DNA from: Heteroscillospira sp050943935 | GTDB lineage: Bacteria; Bacillota; Clostridia; Oscillospirales; Oscillospiraceae | Length of the DNA: 64,000 nt | NCBI GenBank assembly: GCA_050943935.1 | Contig: JBMNQC010000007.1 | Coordinates: forward strand, 1-64,000 | Direction of reading: 5' to 3' | Shown here: positions 49,757 to 57,970 of the stretch, one piece after another | Layout: each line of letters begins with the position of its first letter | How positions within the stretch are numbered: position 1 is the first letter of the stretch | Notes under the pieces: generated by a model | The model's input: only the letters and a program-made list of their open reading frames with translations | What the model was told of the DNA's origin: nothing | Databases searched by the model: none | Position numbers and translations under genes: made by a program

Positions 49757-50473
49757 ATGCGCGGTTTGGGTACTCTGTGCAATGTTCTGGCTGTGCTGGC
49801 CGGGGGCGGACTGGGTCTGCTTTTAAAAAGCGGCCTCTCGGAGCGCTTTCAAAAGATACTGATGCAGGCCTGCGCGCTGGCGGTGCTGTTCATAGGCGCC
49901 TCGGGCGCCATGGCGGGACTGCTGGCGGTAAACGGCGGCTCGCTGGGCACTCAGGGCAGCACCCTCATGGTGCTGTCGCTGGTTTTCGGCGGACTTATGG
50001 GCGAGGCGCTGAACATAGAGCTGCGCATGGAAAAGCTCGGCTCCGCCATACGCGCCCGCTTCGGCGCGGGGGAGGACGCGGGCTTCGTGAACGGCTTCGT
50101 CACCGCATCCCTGGTGATATGCGTGGGCGCCATGGCCGTTGTAGGCTCCATTCAGGACGGTCTTACCGGCGACTGGTCCATGCTGCTGGCGAAAAGCATG
50201 CTGGACTTCATAATCGTCATGGTCTTTGCCTCCACCATGGGGGCGGGAGTTCTACTCTCGGCTCTGCCGCTTGGAATCTACCAGGGGGGCATCACCCTGC
50301 TGGCGGGCTTCATCGCCCCCTGGCTGACGGATGCGCTCATTTCAAATCTCAGCTTCATCGGCTCCGTGCTCATATTCGCCGTGGGAGTTAACCTCCTGCG
50401 CCCCGGTACTTTCCGGGTAGGCAATCTGCTGCCCGCTCTGCTGGTGCCCGCTGCGTGGGAGCTTATCATTTGA
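49757..50473 (+). CDS. DUF554 family membrane protein, second paralogue
   Basis: A 238-residue paralogue of the protein at 15544, sharing GTLCNVLAVLAGGGLGLLL and VICVGAMAVVGSIQDGLTGD. About seven membrane helices. Function unknown. GGGAGG lies 7 bases before ATG 49757. Followed closely by the rRNA methyltransferase gene. Confidence 0.88.
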   Translation: MRGLGTLCNVLAVLAGGGLGLLLKSGLSERFQKILMQACALAVLFIGASGAMAGLLAVNGGSLGTQGSTLMVLSLVFGGLMGEALNIELRMEKLGSAIRARFGAGEDAGFVNGFVTASLVICVGAMAVVGSIQDGLTGDWSMLLAKSMLDFIIVMVFASTMGAGVLLSALPLGIYQGGITLLAGFIAPWLTDALISNLSFIGSVLIFAVGVNLLRPGTFRVGNLLPALLVPAAWELII

Positions 50474-50492
50474 CTTTAAGGAGGTTCGCCAT

Positions 50493-51311
50493 ATGCTGCG
50501 CTTTAACTGTCCCGTCTGCTCGCTGCCCCTGTGGGATATGCCCGGCAGCCTGCGCTGCGCGGGGGGACACTGCTTCGACCGCTCAAAAAAGGGCTATGTG
50601 AATCTGGCGCTCAGCGCCGCCTCCGGCAAAAAACGCCACGGGGACGACAGACTCATGGTCTCCGCCCGCCGGGATTTTTTGGAAAAAGGCTATTATGAGC
50701 CTCTGCGCCGGGAGATATGCCGCCTTGCGGCTTCCGTCCCCGGCGAAAGACTCGGCCTGCTGGACGCGGGCTGCGGCGAGGGCTGGTACACAAGCGGCGT
50801 GAAGGCCCATCTTGAGGCTCAGGGCAGGACTGTGGACGCCCTGGGCGTGGACATCTCCCGGGACGCCCTCATAGAGGCCCACCGGCGGGACGCCTCCCTG
50901 TCCCTGGCCGTGGCGGGTGCGAACCGCCTGCCCGTGCCGGACGGCGAGGTGGACGTGCTGCTGAGCGTTTTCGCCCCCGTGTTCCCGGAGGAATTCGCCC
51001 GGGTCCTGGCCCCCAGGGGCGTGGTGATACGGGCCGTACCCCTGCGGGAGCATTTGTTCGGACTCAAAAGCGCCGTGTACGACACGCCCTACCATAACCC
51101 GGATATGTCTCCGGAGCTTGTGCCCCTGCGGCTTCTTGAGCAGAGCCAGGTGCGCTATAACCTGACGCTGGACAATAACGCCGATATTCAGGCCCTGTTC
51201 CGCATGACGCCCTACTTCTACAAGACCGGCCGGGACGACCAGGCCAAGCTGGAAAAGCTGGAACACCTTGAGACGGAACTGCACTTCGGCGTCTGGGTCT
51301 ACGGCCTTTGA
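50493..51311 (+). CDS. RlmA-like 23S rRNA (guanine) methyltransferase
   Basis: A 272-residue SAM-dependent methyltransferase with an N-terminal zinc finger (CPVC...CAGGHCFD) and KKGYVNLAL, both typical of RlmA(I)/RlmA(II). The Rossmann SAM motif is LLDAGCGEGWYT. The enzyme modifies G745 or G748 of 23S rRNA; which one is not decided. It is cotranscribed with DUF554 (20-base gap). Confidence 0.9.
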   Translation: MLRFNCPVCSLPLWDMPGSLRCAGGHCFDRSKKGYVNLALSAASGKKRHGDDRLMVSARRDFLEKGYYEPLRREICRLAASVPGERLGLLDAGCGEGWYTSGVKAHLEAQGRTVDALGVDISRDALIEAHRRDASLSLAVAGANRLPVPDGEVDVLLSVFAPVFPEEFARVLAPRGVVIRAVPLREHLFGLKSAVYDTPYHNPDMSPELVPLRLLEQSQVRYNLTLDNNADIQALFRMTPYFYKTGRDDQAKLEKLEHLETELHFGVWVYGL

Positions 51312-51321
51312 TCACATTCAA

Positions 51322-51351
51322 AAGGACTGCCGATGAATTTCGGCAGTCCTT
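51322..51351. terminator. Terminator between convergent genes
   Basis: Twelve-base stem AAGGACTGCCGA/TCGGCAGTCCTT, with T-rich sequence after it. Confidence 0.8.
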
Positions 51352-51359
51352 AACTTATT

Positions 51360-52001
51360 TTATGTAATGGAAATTGTTTCGATAGTAGTGCAGTATTCCA
51401 GGCCGTCCGCAGCAGCTGCATTTTCCTCCAATTCAGAGAATAGAGATTTGCTCTCAAGTACAGACACCGGAATATCCAAATGAAACATGTAGCCGTCATA
51501 AACCCAATAAAAGCTTTTAGCCAGCACTATGTCGGGCTGCGTGGGGTAACTTATGTCACAGCAGAATATGTCGTCTGTAAGCGGCTGTAATTTAAGCTGC
51601 CTGACAGTATTTGTCAAAAGCTGCTCGCCGTCCGGATATCTGTCCCATTCAAATACTACTGTGTTGGAAATACGTGAAATTTCAGCCTCGTCAGCATCGT
51701 TTGCATCAATAATATCGTCAATTAAATAATACTGACAAACATAACTGCTTTTAACAGTTATTGCATCAAGAGCTGTTTCGTCAAGATATGGAAGCCTGTA
51801 ATATTTGGTGATCTCCTCCAAGTCCGCGGCGTTTGTGTCGTTTTCTGTGTCTGCGCTGCGTACGGCATCGGTAAATTCATCAAAAGATTCGTATACTGCC
51901 GGCGCAAAGTTTTCTTGAGCAGCAGACGGAGCAGGTTCTGCGCAGGCAGCCAGGCATATCAGGCAGCTGGACAATAGTGCAAATAACAGAGCCTTTTTCA
52001 T
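51360..52001 (-). CDS. Hypothetical lipoprotein
   Basis: A 213-residue protein with signal peptide and lipobox LAAC (Cys20), then an acidic, Asp/Glu-rich domain (FDEFTDAVRSADTENDTNAADLEEITKYYRLPYLDE). No known family recognised. Its codon use is more AT-rich than its neighbours. It lies 42 bases downstream of the choloylglycine-hydrolase-like gene on the same strand and may form an operon with it. Confidence 0.75.
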   Translation of the reverse strand: MKKALLFALLSSCLICLAACAEPAPSAAQENFAPAVYESFDEFTDAVRSADTENDTNAADLEEITKYYRLPYLDETALDAITVKSSYVCQYYLIDDIIDANDADEAEISRISNTVVFEWDRYPDGEQLLTNTVRQLKLQPLTDDIFCCDISYPTQPDIVLAKSFYWVYDGYMFHLDIPVSVLESKSLFSELEENAAAADGLEYCTTIETISIT

Positions 52002-52043
52002 CGTGCACGCCTCCTCAAGGCATCAACGGAGCCGGATTGGCCT

Positions 52044-53015
52044 CTAATCCCAATAAATATCCTGCTCATCCCTGAGCGCCCGGACAGTAAGGTTTTGGGC
52101 GCTCTTTTCCTTTTCCGTCATCTTCACGGCGGTTATGCGGCTGTTTTCGTAGGTCTTGTAGTAGTAAATTCCCTTGCCGGCGTTTATGCAGCAGGAATAG
52201 GTGGTTATGTCGTACTCGCCGGAGTCCATTACCACCGCGCCGCGCACCATGACAACGGAATCCAGCACACGGAAAAACTGCGTCACGGCGCTGTCCTCCG
52301 TGTCTCCCCAGCAGGAGTTCAGCTTGTTGAAAGCCGAGCGCACAAAGCGGGACATGGGGGATGCATCTCCCGGCAGGCCTATGGCGCCCATGCCCTGGCC
52401 GTACCGGGGCAGGTTCAGCCCCGGCGCAAAGCCGGATTCCCCGTTTTTCGGCGCGAGATTGGCGTAATTGCTCAGATTTGTGAGATGGTGGGGGAAGGGC
52501 GGGCTGTTGGTGAGCACGCCCGCCGGGTCGTCGTAAACGCGCAGGCCCTCCTCCGTCTGCTCCAGCACGATGCACTCATCCCCGTCGGCTATCATCCAGT
52601 GCATGGCGGTTACCGGCAGTCCCGCGCCAAAGGCGGTATCCGTAAGATTCAGACGTTCGGCGTCCCGGCGCACCTGGGCCACAGTCTCATACTGCCCCAG
52701 AAACCATGGGAACAGCTCAAAGGGCGCCAGATTCAGTCTGCCCTCCTCCGCCGGGAAGAACTTTGCATAGCCGGGAAAATACAGTCCCGCCATAGCCAGT
52801 CCCTTTTCGTTGGCCGCGTCTGCGTAGAGGGGATAGCCCCCCGCCGCCACCGCCATGCCGATAACGGCATATTTCGTGCGAATTGTCTCGCCGTTTCTCA
52901 GCTTAAATTCATAGTCCCGTGGGGTGATGACCACCTTTTCACCAAAACGCCGCTCTAAATCCAGATTGCGGCCGAAATAGTGGTCTCCGTTTTTTACGGT
53001 AATGCAGGTGCACAT
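52044..53015 (-). CDS. Choloylglycine hydrolase family enzyme, penicillin V acylase-like
   Basis: A 323-residue Ntn hydrolase. Nucleophile Cys2 (exposed after Met removal), Arg16, Asp19, Asn170 (VLTNSPPF) and Arg223 (SPMSRFVR) match the active-site set of bile salt hydrolases. The residue normally Asn79/82 in bile salt hydrolases is Tyr79 (GLYFPGY), which is the residue found in penicillin V acylases. There is no signal peptide. It hydrolyses an amide bond, perhaps of a conjugated bile acid or an N-acyl compound; the true substrate is open. AAGGAG precedes the ATG. Confidence 0.9.
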   Translation of the reverse strand: MCTCITVKNGDHYFGRNLDLERRFGEKVVITPRDYEFKLRNGETIRTKYAVIGMAVAAGGYPLYADAANEKGLAMAGLYFPGYAKFFPAEEGRLNLAPFELFPWFLGQYETVAQVRRDAERLNLTDTAFGAGLPVTAMHWMIADGDECIVLEQTEEGLRVYDDPAGVLTNSPPFPHHLTNLSNYANLAPKNGESGFAPGLNLPRYGQGMGAIGLPGDASPMSRFVRSAFNKLNSCWGDTEDSAVTQFFRVLDSVVMVRGAVVMDSGEYDITTYSCCINAGKGIYYYKTYENSRITAVKMTEKEKSAQNLTVRALRDEQDIYWD

Positions 53016-53122
53016 AGGGCTTTCTCCTTAATTATTAATTGGCATTAGTTTTTCCCTTATATTTTCATATTATCATCTTTTCCGGATTTGTCCACCGATT
53101 TTCGATACGCGATTATGCGCGA

Positions 53123-53151
53123 TTGACGAAACGGCGGGGATGTGCTATTAT
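53123..53151 (+). promoter_or_regulatory. Promoter of the pseudokinase-lectin gene
   Basis: -35 TTGACG (53123-53128), 17-base spacer, -10 TATTAT (53146-53151). Confidence 0.7.
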
Positions 53152-53201
53152 AGCTTTGTTCTTTATGTAAACCGCATTGCCTTATAAAGAGGAATAAAGC
53201 T

Positions 53202-54722
53202 ATGTCTGAACTTATTTTCGATACCAACAATACTGTTCTGCCCCGCATGAACAGCATGACGCGCACCGAGGCGATAGAGCTGGGCAAGGCTGTCTGCGAC
53301 GCTCTGTCCGATGAGGGCTGCCACGGCGCGGTCTGGCCCGGAGCCGTCACCCTGCTGCCGGACGGCAGCGCCGCTCTGGACGCGCCCCTGGAGGGCGAGA
53401 TACTGAATCTCAGCGCCGAGGCGCTGGAGTACGCCGCCCCGGAGCTGTTCTGGCACGGCAAAAAGAGCCCCGCCGCCGATGTGTACGCCGTGGGCCTTAT
53501 GCTCTACTGCGCCATGAACGGAGGCCGCCACCCCTTCTATCCCGGGGATGGCGAGGTTGGCGTAAAGGAGCGTGCAGACGCTCTGCGCCGCCGCATGAAG
53601 GGCGAGAGCCTGCCTCCGCTGATGGACTGCGGCAAGCAGCTGGGCGCCGCCATTCAGAAGGCCGTGAGCTATGACGAGAGCGAGCGCTTTGCTACGCCTT
53701 CCCAGCTGAAGGCCGCGCTGGAGGCCTGCCCCGTGCTGCCCGCCGCCTACGCCGGCTTCAGCCCCGCCGCTCTGCTGGAATCCGACCCGGAGCTTGCCCG
53801 TGCGCTGGACGAGGAGATGGGCACGGCCACCGTTGCTCAGGCAGAGGAGCGCATTTCCAAGCAGAAGGAATACAAGGTCGAAAAGGATTTTGAGGAAAAG
53901 CTGCCCCCCGCTCCCAAAAAGAGCCGGGCACCCCTCATCGCCATAGCGGTGATAATAGCCGCTGTTGTTATAATGCTGCTGTGCCTTAGGGCCTGTGACG
54001 GAGGCGAAAAGCTCCCCGAGGTAAGCCCCGCCGTCACCTCTCCCTCCCCCTCCGCCGAGGCAAGTCCCTCTCCCGAGGTAAGCCCCAGCGCCTCTCCCGA
54101 AATCACCACCGAACCCGGCGTCAGCGCCTCTCCCCAGGTCACCGGTGAGCCGGGCGTGGTAACTCCCACCCTCAGCCCAGCTGTAACCGCCGCTCCCACG
54201 GCCACCGTGCGCCCCACTCCCACGACTACTCCCAGACCTACTCCGACGCCCACTCCCACACCTGCTCCCACCCCCACGCCTACGCCCGCGCCTCCCACAA
54301 CCGCAACCAGCGGCAGCTTCACCGCCGTTATGGAAAACGTCTCCTGGGACACCGCCAAGGCCCGCTGCGAGGCCATGGGCGGGCATCTGGCCGTGATACA
54401 TAATCAGGAGGAGTTTGACCAGGTAGTAGCTCTGGCCGAGCAGCTTGGAGCGCGCTATGTCTGGCTGGGCGCCCACCGCAACGCCGAGACCGGCGAGATG
54501 GAATGGGTCACCGGCGAGGATATTGATTTCTACGTCTGGGATTTGAATGAGCCATCATATAAGGACGGCTACGACGGCACTCCCGAGGACTATCTTATGC
54601 TCTGGCAGGTCAGCTTCGGCGACCACAGCGGCTGGAAGTATAACGACAGCCGCTCCGACGTCTACGGCTACAGCCACAGCATCTTCGGCGGCAAGATAGC
54701 CTACATCTGCCAGATGGATTGA
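53202..54722 (+). CDS. Kinase-C-lobe-like (pseudokinase) transmembrane protein with C-type lectin-like domain
   Basis: A 506-residue protein. Residues about 20-175 resemble only the C-lobe of a Ser/Thr kinase: HGAVWPGAVTLL (41-52) stands where HRDIKPENILL would be, with the catalytic Asp replaced by Ala43. The APE motif (79-81) and DVYAVGLMLYCAMNGGRHPF (93-112) are kept. The ATP-binding N-lobe is absent. One transmembrane helix (243-263) follows, then a Thr/Pro/Ser-rich stalk (about 270-372). A C-type lectin-like domain (about 375-506) has GHLAVIHNQEEFDQV, YVWLGAHRN, EDYLMLW and a final YICQMD. It fits a membrane sensor with a non-catalytic cytosolic domain. Confidence 0.83.
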   Translation: MSELIFDTNNTVLPRMNSMTRTEAIELGKAVCDALSDEGCHGAVWPGAVTLLPDGSAALDAPLEGEILNLSAEALEYAAPELFWHGKKSPAADVYAVGLMLYCAMNGGRHPFYPGDGEVGVKERADALRRRMKGESLPPLMDCGKQLGAAIQKAVSYDESERFATPSQLKAALEACPVLPAAYAGFSPAALLESDPELARALDEEMGTATVAQAEERISKQKEYKVEKDFEEKLPPAPKKSRAPLIAIAVIIAAVVIMLLCLRACDGGEKLPEVSPAVTSPSPSAEASPSPEVSPSASPEITTEPGVSASPQVTGEPGVVTPTLSPAVTAAPTATVRPTPTTTPRPTPTPTPTPAPTPTPTPAPPTTATSGSFTAVMENVSWDTAKARCEAMGGHLAVIHNQEEFDQVVALAEQLGARYVWLGAHRNAETGEMEWVTGEDIDFYVWDLNEPSYKDGYDGTPEDYLMLWQVSFGDHSGWKYNDSRSDVYGYSHSIFGGKIAYICQMD

Positions 54723-54755
54723 GCCGCGGCTCTCCGCCCCGTTTCACAACTGCAC

Positions 54756-54796
54756 AATCAGGTATCTGCACTCAGTATGCGGATACCTGATTTTTT
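54756..54796 (+). terminator. Terminator after the lectin gene
   Basis: AATCAGGTATC/GATACCTGATT stem (54756-54792) with a T run. Confidence 0.88.
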
Positions 54797-54804
54797 GTCC
54801 ACGC

Positions 54805-54822
54805 TTGTTGACAAATCAACAA
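54805..54822. promoter_or_regulatory. Probable MarR operator
   Basis: TTGTTGACAAATCAACAA, a perfect inverted repeat with 7-base arms, overlapping the -35 of the marR promoter. This fits autorepression. Confidence 0.7.
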
Positions 54823-54835
54823 ATAAGGTTATAAT
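54808..54835 (+). promoter_or_regulatory. Promoter of the marR-adh-aldh operon
   Basis: -35 TTGACA (54808-54813), 16-base spacer, -10 TATAAT (54830-54835). Confidence 0.8.
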
Positions 54836-54871
54836 GTTCAATATCCATTCAAAAAACAGGTGAAAATGACT

Positions 54872-55309
54872 ATGCAGAGATTTGAGACCTTTGTGGGCAG
54901 CGTTACGGAGCTGTACCGGCTGATACAGAGGATAAAAAACCTGGAGATGTCCAGACTCGGCCTTTCCGGCCGCCATGTTATGTGCCTGAACTATCTCAAA
55001 AAGCACCCTGACGGGCTGACGGCAGGGGAGCTGTGCGCCCTCTGCGGCGAGGACAAGGCCGCCGTATCCCGAACCCTGTCCGAGCTGAGAGAACGGGAGC
55101 TGGTGCAGGGCGGAGCTGGTTACCGCGCACCCATACGGCTTACCGGCGGCGGGATGCGTCTGGCAGAGACCGTCGGAAGCATATCAGACGAGGTGGTGGA
55201 GGCCGGCGGCGCCGGCCTCACCGACGGGCAGAGGGAAGACCTCTACCGCTCCATGGATATTATCTGTGAAAACCTGCGGCGCTACTGCGCGCATAAGGAG
55301 GATATATGA
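54872..55309 (+). CDS. MarR family transcriptional regulator
   Basis: A 145-residue winged-helix regulator: LTAGELCALCGEDKAAVSRTLSELRERELVQ is the recognition region, flanked by dimerisation helices. I chose ATG 54872 because the AGGTG box is 9 bases upstream; an ATG at 54866 and GTG at 54860 are in frame. It overlaps the dehydrogenase gene by ATGA and likely controls its own operon through the TTGTTGA palindrome in the promoter. Confidence 0.88.
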   Translation: MQRFETFVGSVTELYRLIQRIKNLEMSRLGLSGRHVMCLNYLKKHPDGLTAGELCALCGEDKAAVSRTLSELRERELVQGGAGYRAPIRLTGGGMRLAETVGSISDEVVEAGGAGLTDGQREDLYRSMDIICENLRRYCAHKEDI

Positions 55310-56589
55310 ACAGTATTAAAAAGCTCTGGTGCCGGACCTTTCAGACCGGTCTGCGGCTGGCTCTGCCCCTGCTGCCCTACCGCAGTCCCCGGGTGCTGGA
55401 CAGCATAGACGCCCTTCCGAACCTGCTCCGGGAGAAAAATATCAGCCGGGTGCTGCTGGTGACAGACAGGGGCATACGCTCCCACGGCATCACCCTGCCC
55501 CTTGAGCGGCTGCTGCAGCGCAGCGGCATAGCCTGCTCCGTATTTGACGGCACGGTAGCCAACCCCACCACGGAAAATGTGGAAAACGCCCGGCAGCTAT
55601 ATCTGCTGGAAAACTGCCAGGCCATAATCGGCCTGGGCGGCGGCTCCTCCATAGACTGCGCCAAGGCCGTAGGCGCCCGCATCGCCCGTCCCAGGAAAAG
55701 CCTGGAAAAGATGGGCGGTATTTTGAAAGTGAACCTCCCCCTGCCCCTGCTTATAGCCATACCCACCACCGCGGGCACGGGCAGCGAGACCACTCTGGCC
55801 GCCGTTATAACCGACAGCGTCACCCGGCACAAGTACCCCATAAACGACTTCCCCCTCATCCCCCGTGTGGCCGTGCTGGACCCGGCCCTGACCAGAAGCC
55901 TGCCGCCCTTTATCACCGCCACCACGGGCATGGACGCCCTGACCCACGCCACAGAAGCCTACATAGGCCGCTCCACCACCGCCTCCACAAGGCGGGACGC
56001 TCTGGAGAGCGTGGCGCTTATTTTCCGCAGTCTGGACGCCGCTGTTGAAGACGGCGGGGATATGGACGCCCGCCGGGATATGCTCCGGGCGGCTTTCCTG
56101 GCCGGGCGGGCCTTCAGCAAATCCTATGTGGGCTATGTCCACGCCATGGCCCACGCCCTGGGCGGGCGCTACAACACCCCCCATGGTCTTGCAAACGCCA
56201 TACTCCTGCCCGACGTGCTTGAGAGCTACGGCGGGGCAGTCCACAATAAGCTCAAAAATCTGGCCGTAGCCGCGGGCCTGGCCGACAGCTCCACCCCCGA
56301 CTCCGAGGCCGCCGCTGCCTATATCGCAGCCCTGCGGGGTATGAAGAAGCGCTACGGCGTGCCCGACACGGTGTCCGCCCTGCGCCGGGAGGACATCCCC
56401 CAGCTGGCCCGCTGGGCGGAAAGGGAAGCAAACCCCCTCTACCCCGTGCCTGTGCTGTGGGGAACAGAGGAGCTTGAAGATATGTACAAATCCGTTCTGG
56501 AGGAGGAAAACCATGGAGAAAACTCAGATAGAAGCTCTGGTGCGGAGCCAGAGAGAGTATTTCCGCAGCGGCGCGACGCTGCCTGTTGA
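55306..56589 (+). CDS. Iron-containing alcohol dehydrogenase
   Basis: A 427-residue group III (Fe) alcohol dehydrogenase. NAD-binding AIIGLGGGSSIDCAKAVG, PTTAGTGSETT, and the metal-ligand region MDALTHATEAYI, YVHAMAHALGGRYNTPHGLANAILLP (Asp/His/His/His). It interconverts an alcohol and an aldehyde with NAD(P). It runs 77 bases into the next gene in another frame; the tail after LEEENHG is unlike the family, so the natural stop may have been lost. Confidence 0.92.
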   Translation: MNSIKKLWCRTFQTGLRLALPLLPYRSPRVLDSIDALPNLLREKNISRVLLVTDRGIRSHGITLPLERLLQRSGIACSVFDGTVANPTTENVENARQLYLLENCQAIIGLGGGSSIDCAKAVGARIARPRKSLEKMGGILKVNLPLPLLIAIPTTAGTGSETTLAAVITDSVTRHKYPINDFPLIPRVAVLDPALTRSLPPFITATTGMDALTHATEAYIGRSTTASTRRDALESVALIFRSLDAAVEDGGDMDARRDMLRAAFLAGRAFSKSYVGYVHAMAHALGGRYNTPHGLANAILLPDVLESYGGAVHNKLKNLAVAAGLADSSTPDSEAAAAYIAALRGMKKRYGVPDTVSALRREDIPQLARWAEREANPLYPVPVLWGTEELEDMYKSVLEEENHGENSDRSSGAEPERVFPQRRDAAC

Positions 56590-57877
56590 GGCGCGGCTCA
56601 CCGCCCTGCGCAGGCTGAAGAGCGCCGTGGAGACCAATCTGGACGCTCTGGCCCTGGCTCTGGAGGCGGACCTGGGCAAATCCGCCGCCGAGAGCTATAT
56701 GTGCGAGACGGGTATGCTCCTCAGCGAGCTGAGCCACATGCTGCGCCACCTGCGGGGCTACGCCCGGGAAAAGACGGTGATGACGCCTCTGGCCCAGTTT
56801 GCCGCCCGCAGCTACACCAGACCCACACCCTACGGCAATGTGCTCATAATGAGCCCCTGGAACTACCCCTTGCTGCTGAGCCTGGGCCCTCTGGCCGACG
56901 CCATAGCCGCGGGCAACACCGCCGTGCTGAAGCCCAGCGCCTATTCCCCAAACACCAGCCGGGCTTTGGAAAAGCTCATTAGCGAGACCTTCCCGTCAGG
57001 TCTGGCCGCCGTGGTCACAGGAGGCCGGGAGGAGAACCTCGGCCTGCTGGAGACAAAATTCGACTACATTTTTTTCACCGGCGGCACCAAGACCGCCCGC
57101 ACGGTGCTGGAGCACGCCGCCCGGTACATCACCCCCGTCACTCTGGAGTTGGGGGGCAAGAGCCCTTGCGTGGTGACGGACTCGGCCAAAATTGACCTGG
57201 CCGCCCGGCGCATAGTTTTCGACAAGTTCCTGAACTGCGGCCAGACCTGCGTGGCCCCGGACTTTGTGTTCTGCCGGCGCGGCATACGCGACGAGCTGTT
57301 GGAGGCCATAAAGCGGGAGATAAAGCGCCAGTACGGCGACGGCGGCTGCGGCAAGATAATAAACCGCCGCCATTTTGAGCGCCTCAGCGCCCTACTGGGG
57401 GATGGAGAGGTGGTGTTCGGCGGAAAAACCGACCCGGAAAAGCTGCGCATAGAGCCCACCGTCATACTTGAGCCGTCCATGGACAGCACTCTGATGACCG
57501 AGGAGATATTCGGCCCCATCCTGCCCATAGTGTGCTGGGACGATATAGGCGAGGTCTTTGACTTCATGGAGAGCCGCCCCAAGCCCCTGGCCTTTTATGT
57601 GTTTTCGGAAAACCGCCGGGAAATAAAGAGCCTTATGGACACCTGCCGCTTCGGCGGCGGCTGCGTGAACGACACGGTGATACATCTGGCCACCAGCGCC
57701 ATGGGCTTCGGCGGCGTGGGCGAGTCAGGCATGGGCGCCTACCACGGCAGGGCAGGATTCGAGGCCTTCTCCCACTCCAAGAGCATAGTGGACAAAAAAA
57801 CCTGGCTGGACCTGCCCATGAGATACAGGCCGTATACAAAAACCGCGGAAAAGCTGATAAGAACGTTCATGCGTTAG
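56513..57877 (+). CDS. Aldehyde dehydrogenase family protein (class 3-like)
   Basis: A 454-residue NAD(P)-dependent aldehyde dehydrogenase. SPWNYPLLLSLGPLADAIAAGNTAVLKPS binds cofactor, TLELGGKSPCVV holds the general base Glu, and NCGQTCVAPDFV holds the nucleophilic Cys. The pattern and length resemble ALDH3/YwdH-type enzymes acting on medium- or long-chain aldehydes. With the Fe-alcohol dehydrogenase it could oxidise an alcohol to an acid or run in reverse. GGAGG precedes ATG 56513. Confidence 0.94.
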   Translation: MEKTQIEALVRSQREYFRSGATLPVEARLTALRRLKSAVETNLDALALALEADLGKSAAESYMCETGMLLSELSHMLRHLRGYAREKTVMTPLAQFAARSYTRPTPYGNVLIMSPWNYPLLLSLGPLADAIAAGNTAVLKPSAYSPNTSRALEKLISETFPSGLAAVVTGGREENLGLLETKFDYIFFTGGTKTARTVLEHAARYITPVTLELGGKSPCVVTDSAKIDLAARRIVFDKFLNCGQTCVAPDFVFCRRGIRDELLEAIKREIKRQYGDGGCGKIINRRHFERLSALLGDGEVVFGGKTDPEKLRIEPTVILEPSMDSTLMTEEIFGPILPIVCWDDIGEVFDFMESRPKPLAFYVFSENRREIKSLMDTCRFGGGCVNDTVIHLATSAMGFGGVGESGMGAYHGRAGFEAFSHSKSIVDKKTWLDLPMRYRPYTKTAEKLIRTFMR

Positions 57878-57970
57878 AACATAACTTCATCCCTCGCCTT
57901 GTTTTCGCCCGTATTTTTCTTCCGGACAGGCTACAATATACAGACACACATGACAAGGAGGGTGAGAGCT

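Noticed and set aside
54180..54300. Thr/Pro codon repeats as a possible microsatellite or CRISPR-like array
   Set aside because: They encode the extracellular stalk of the lectin protein, vary in sequence, and have no spacer pattern.
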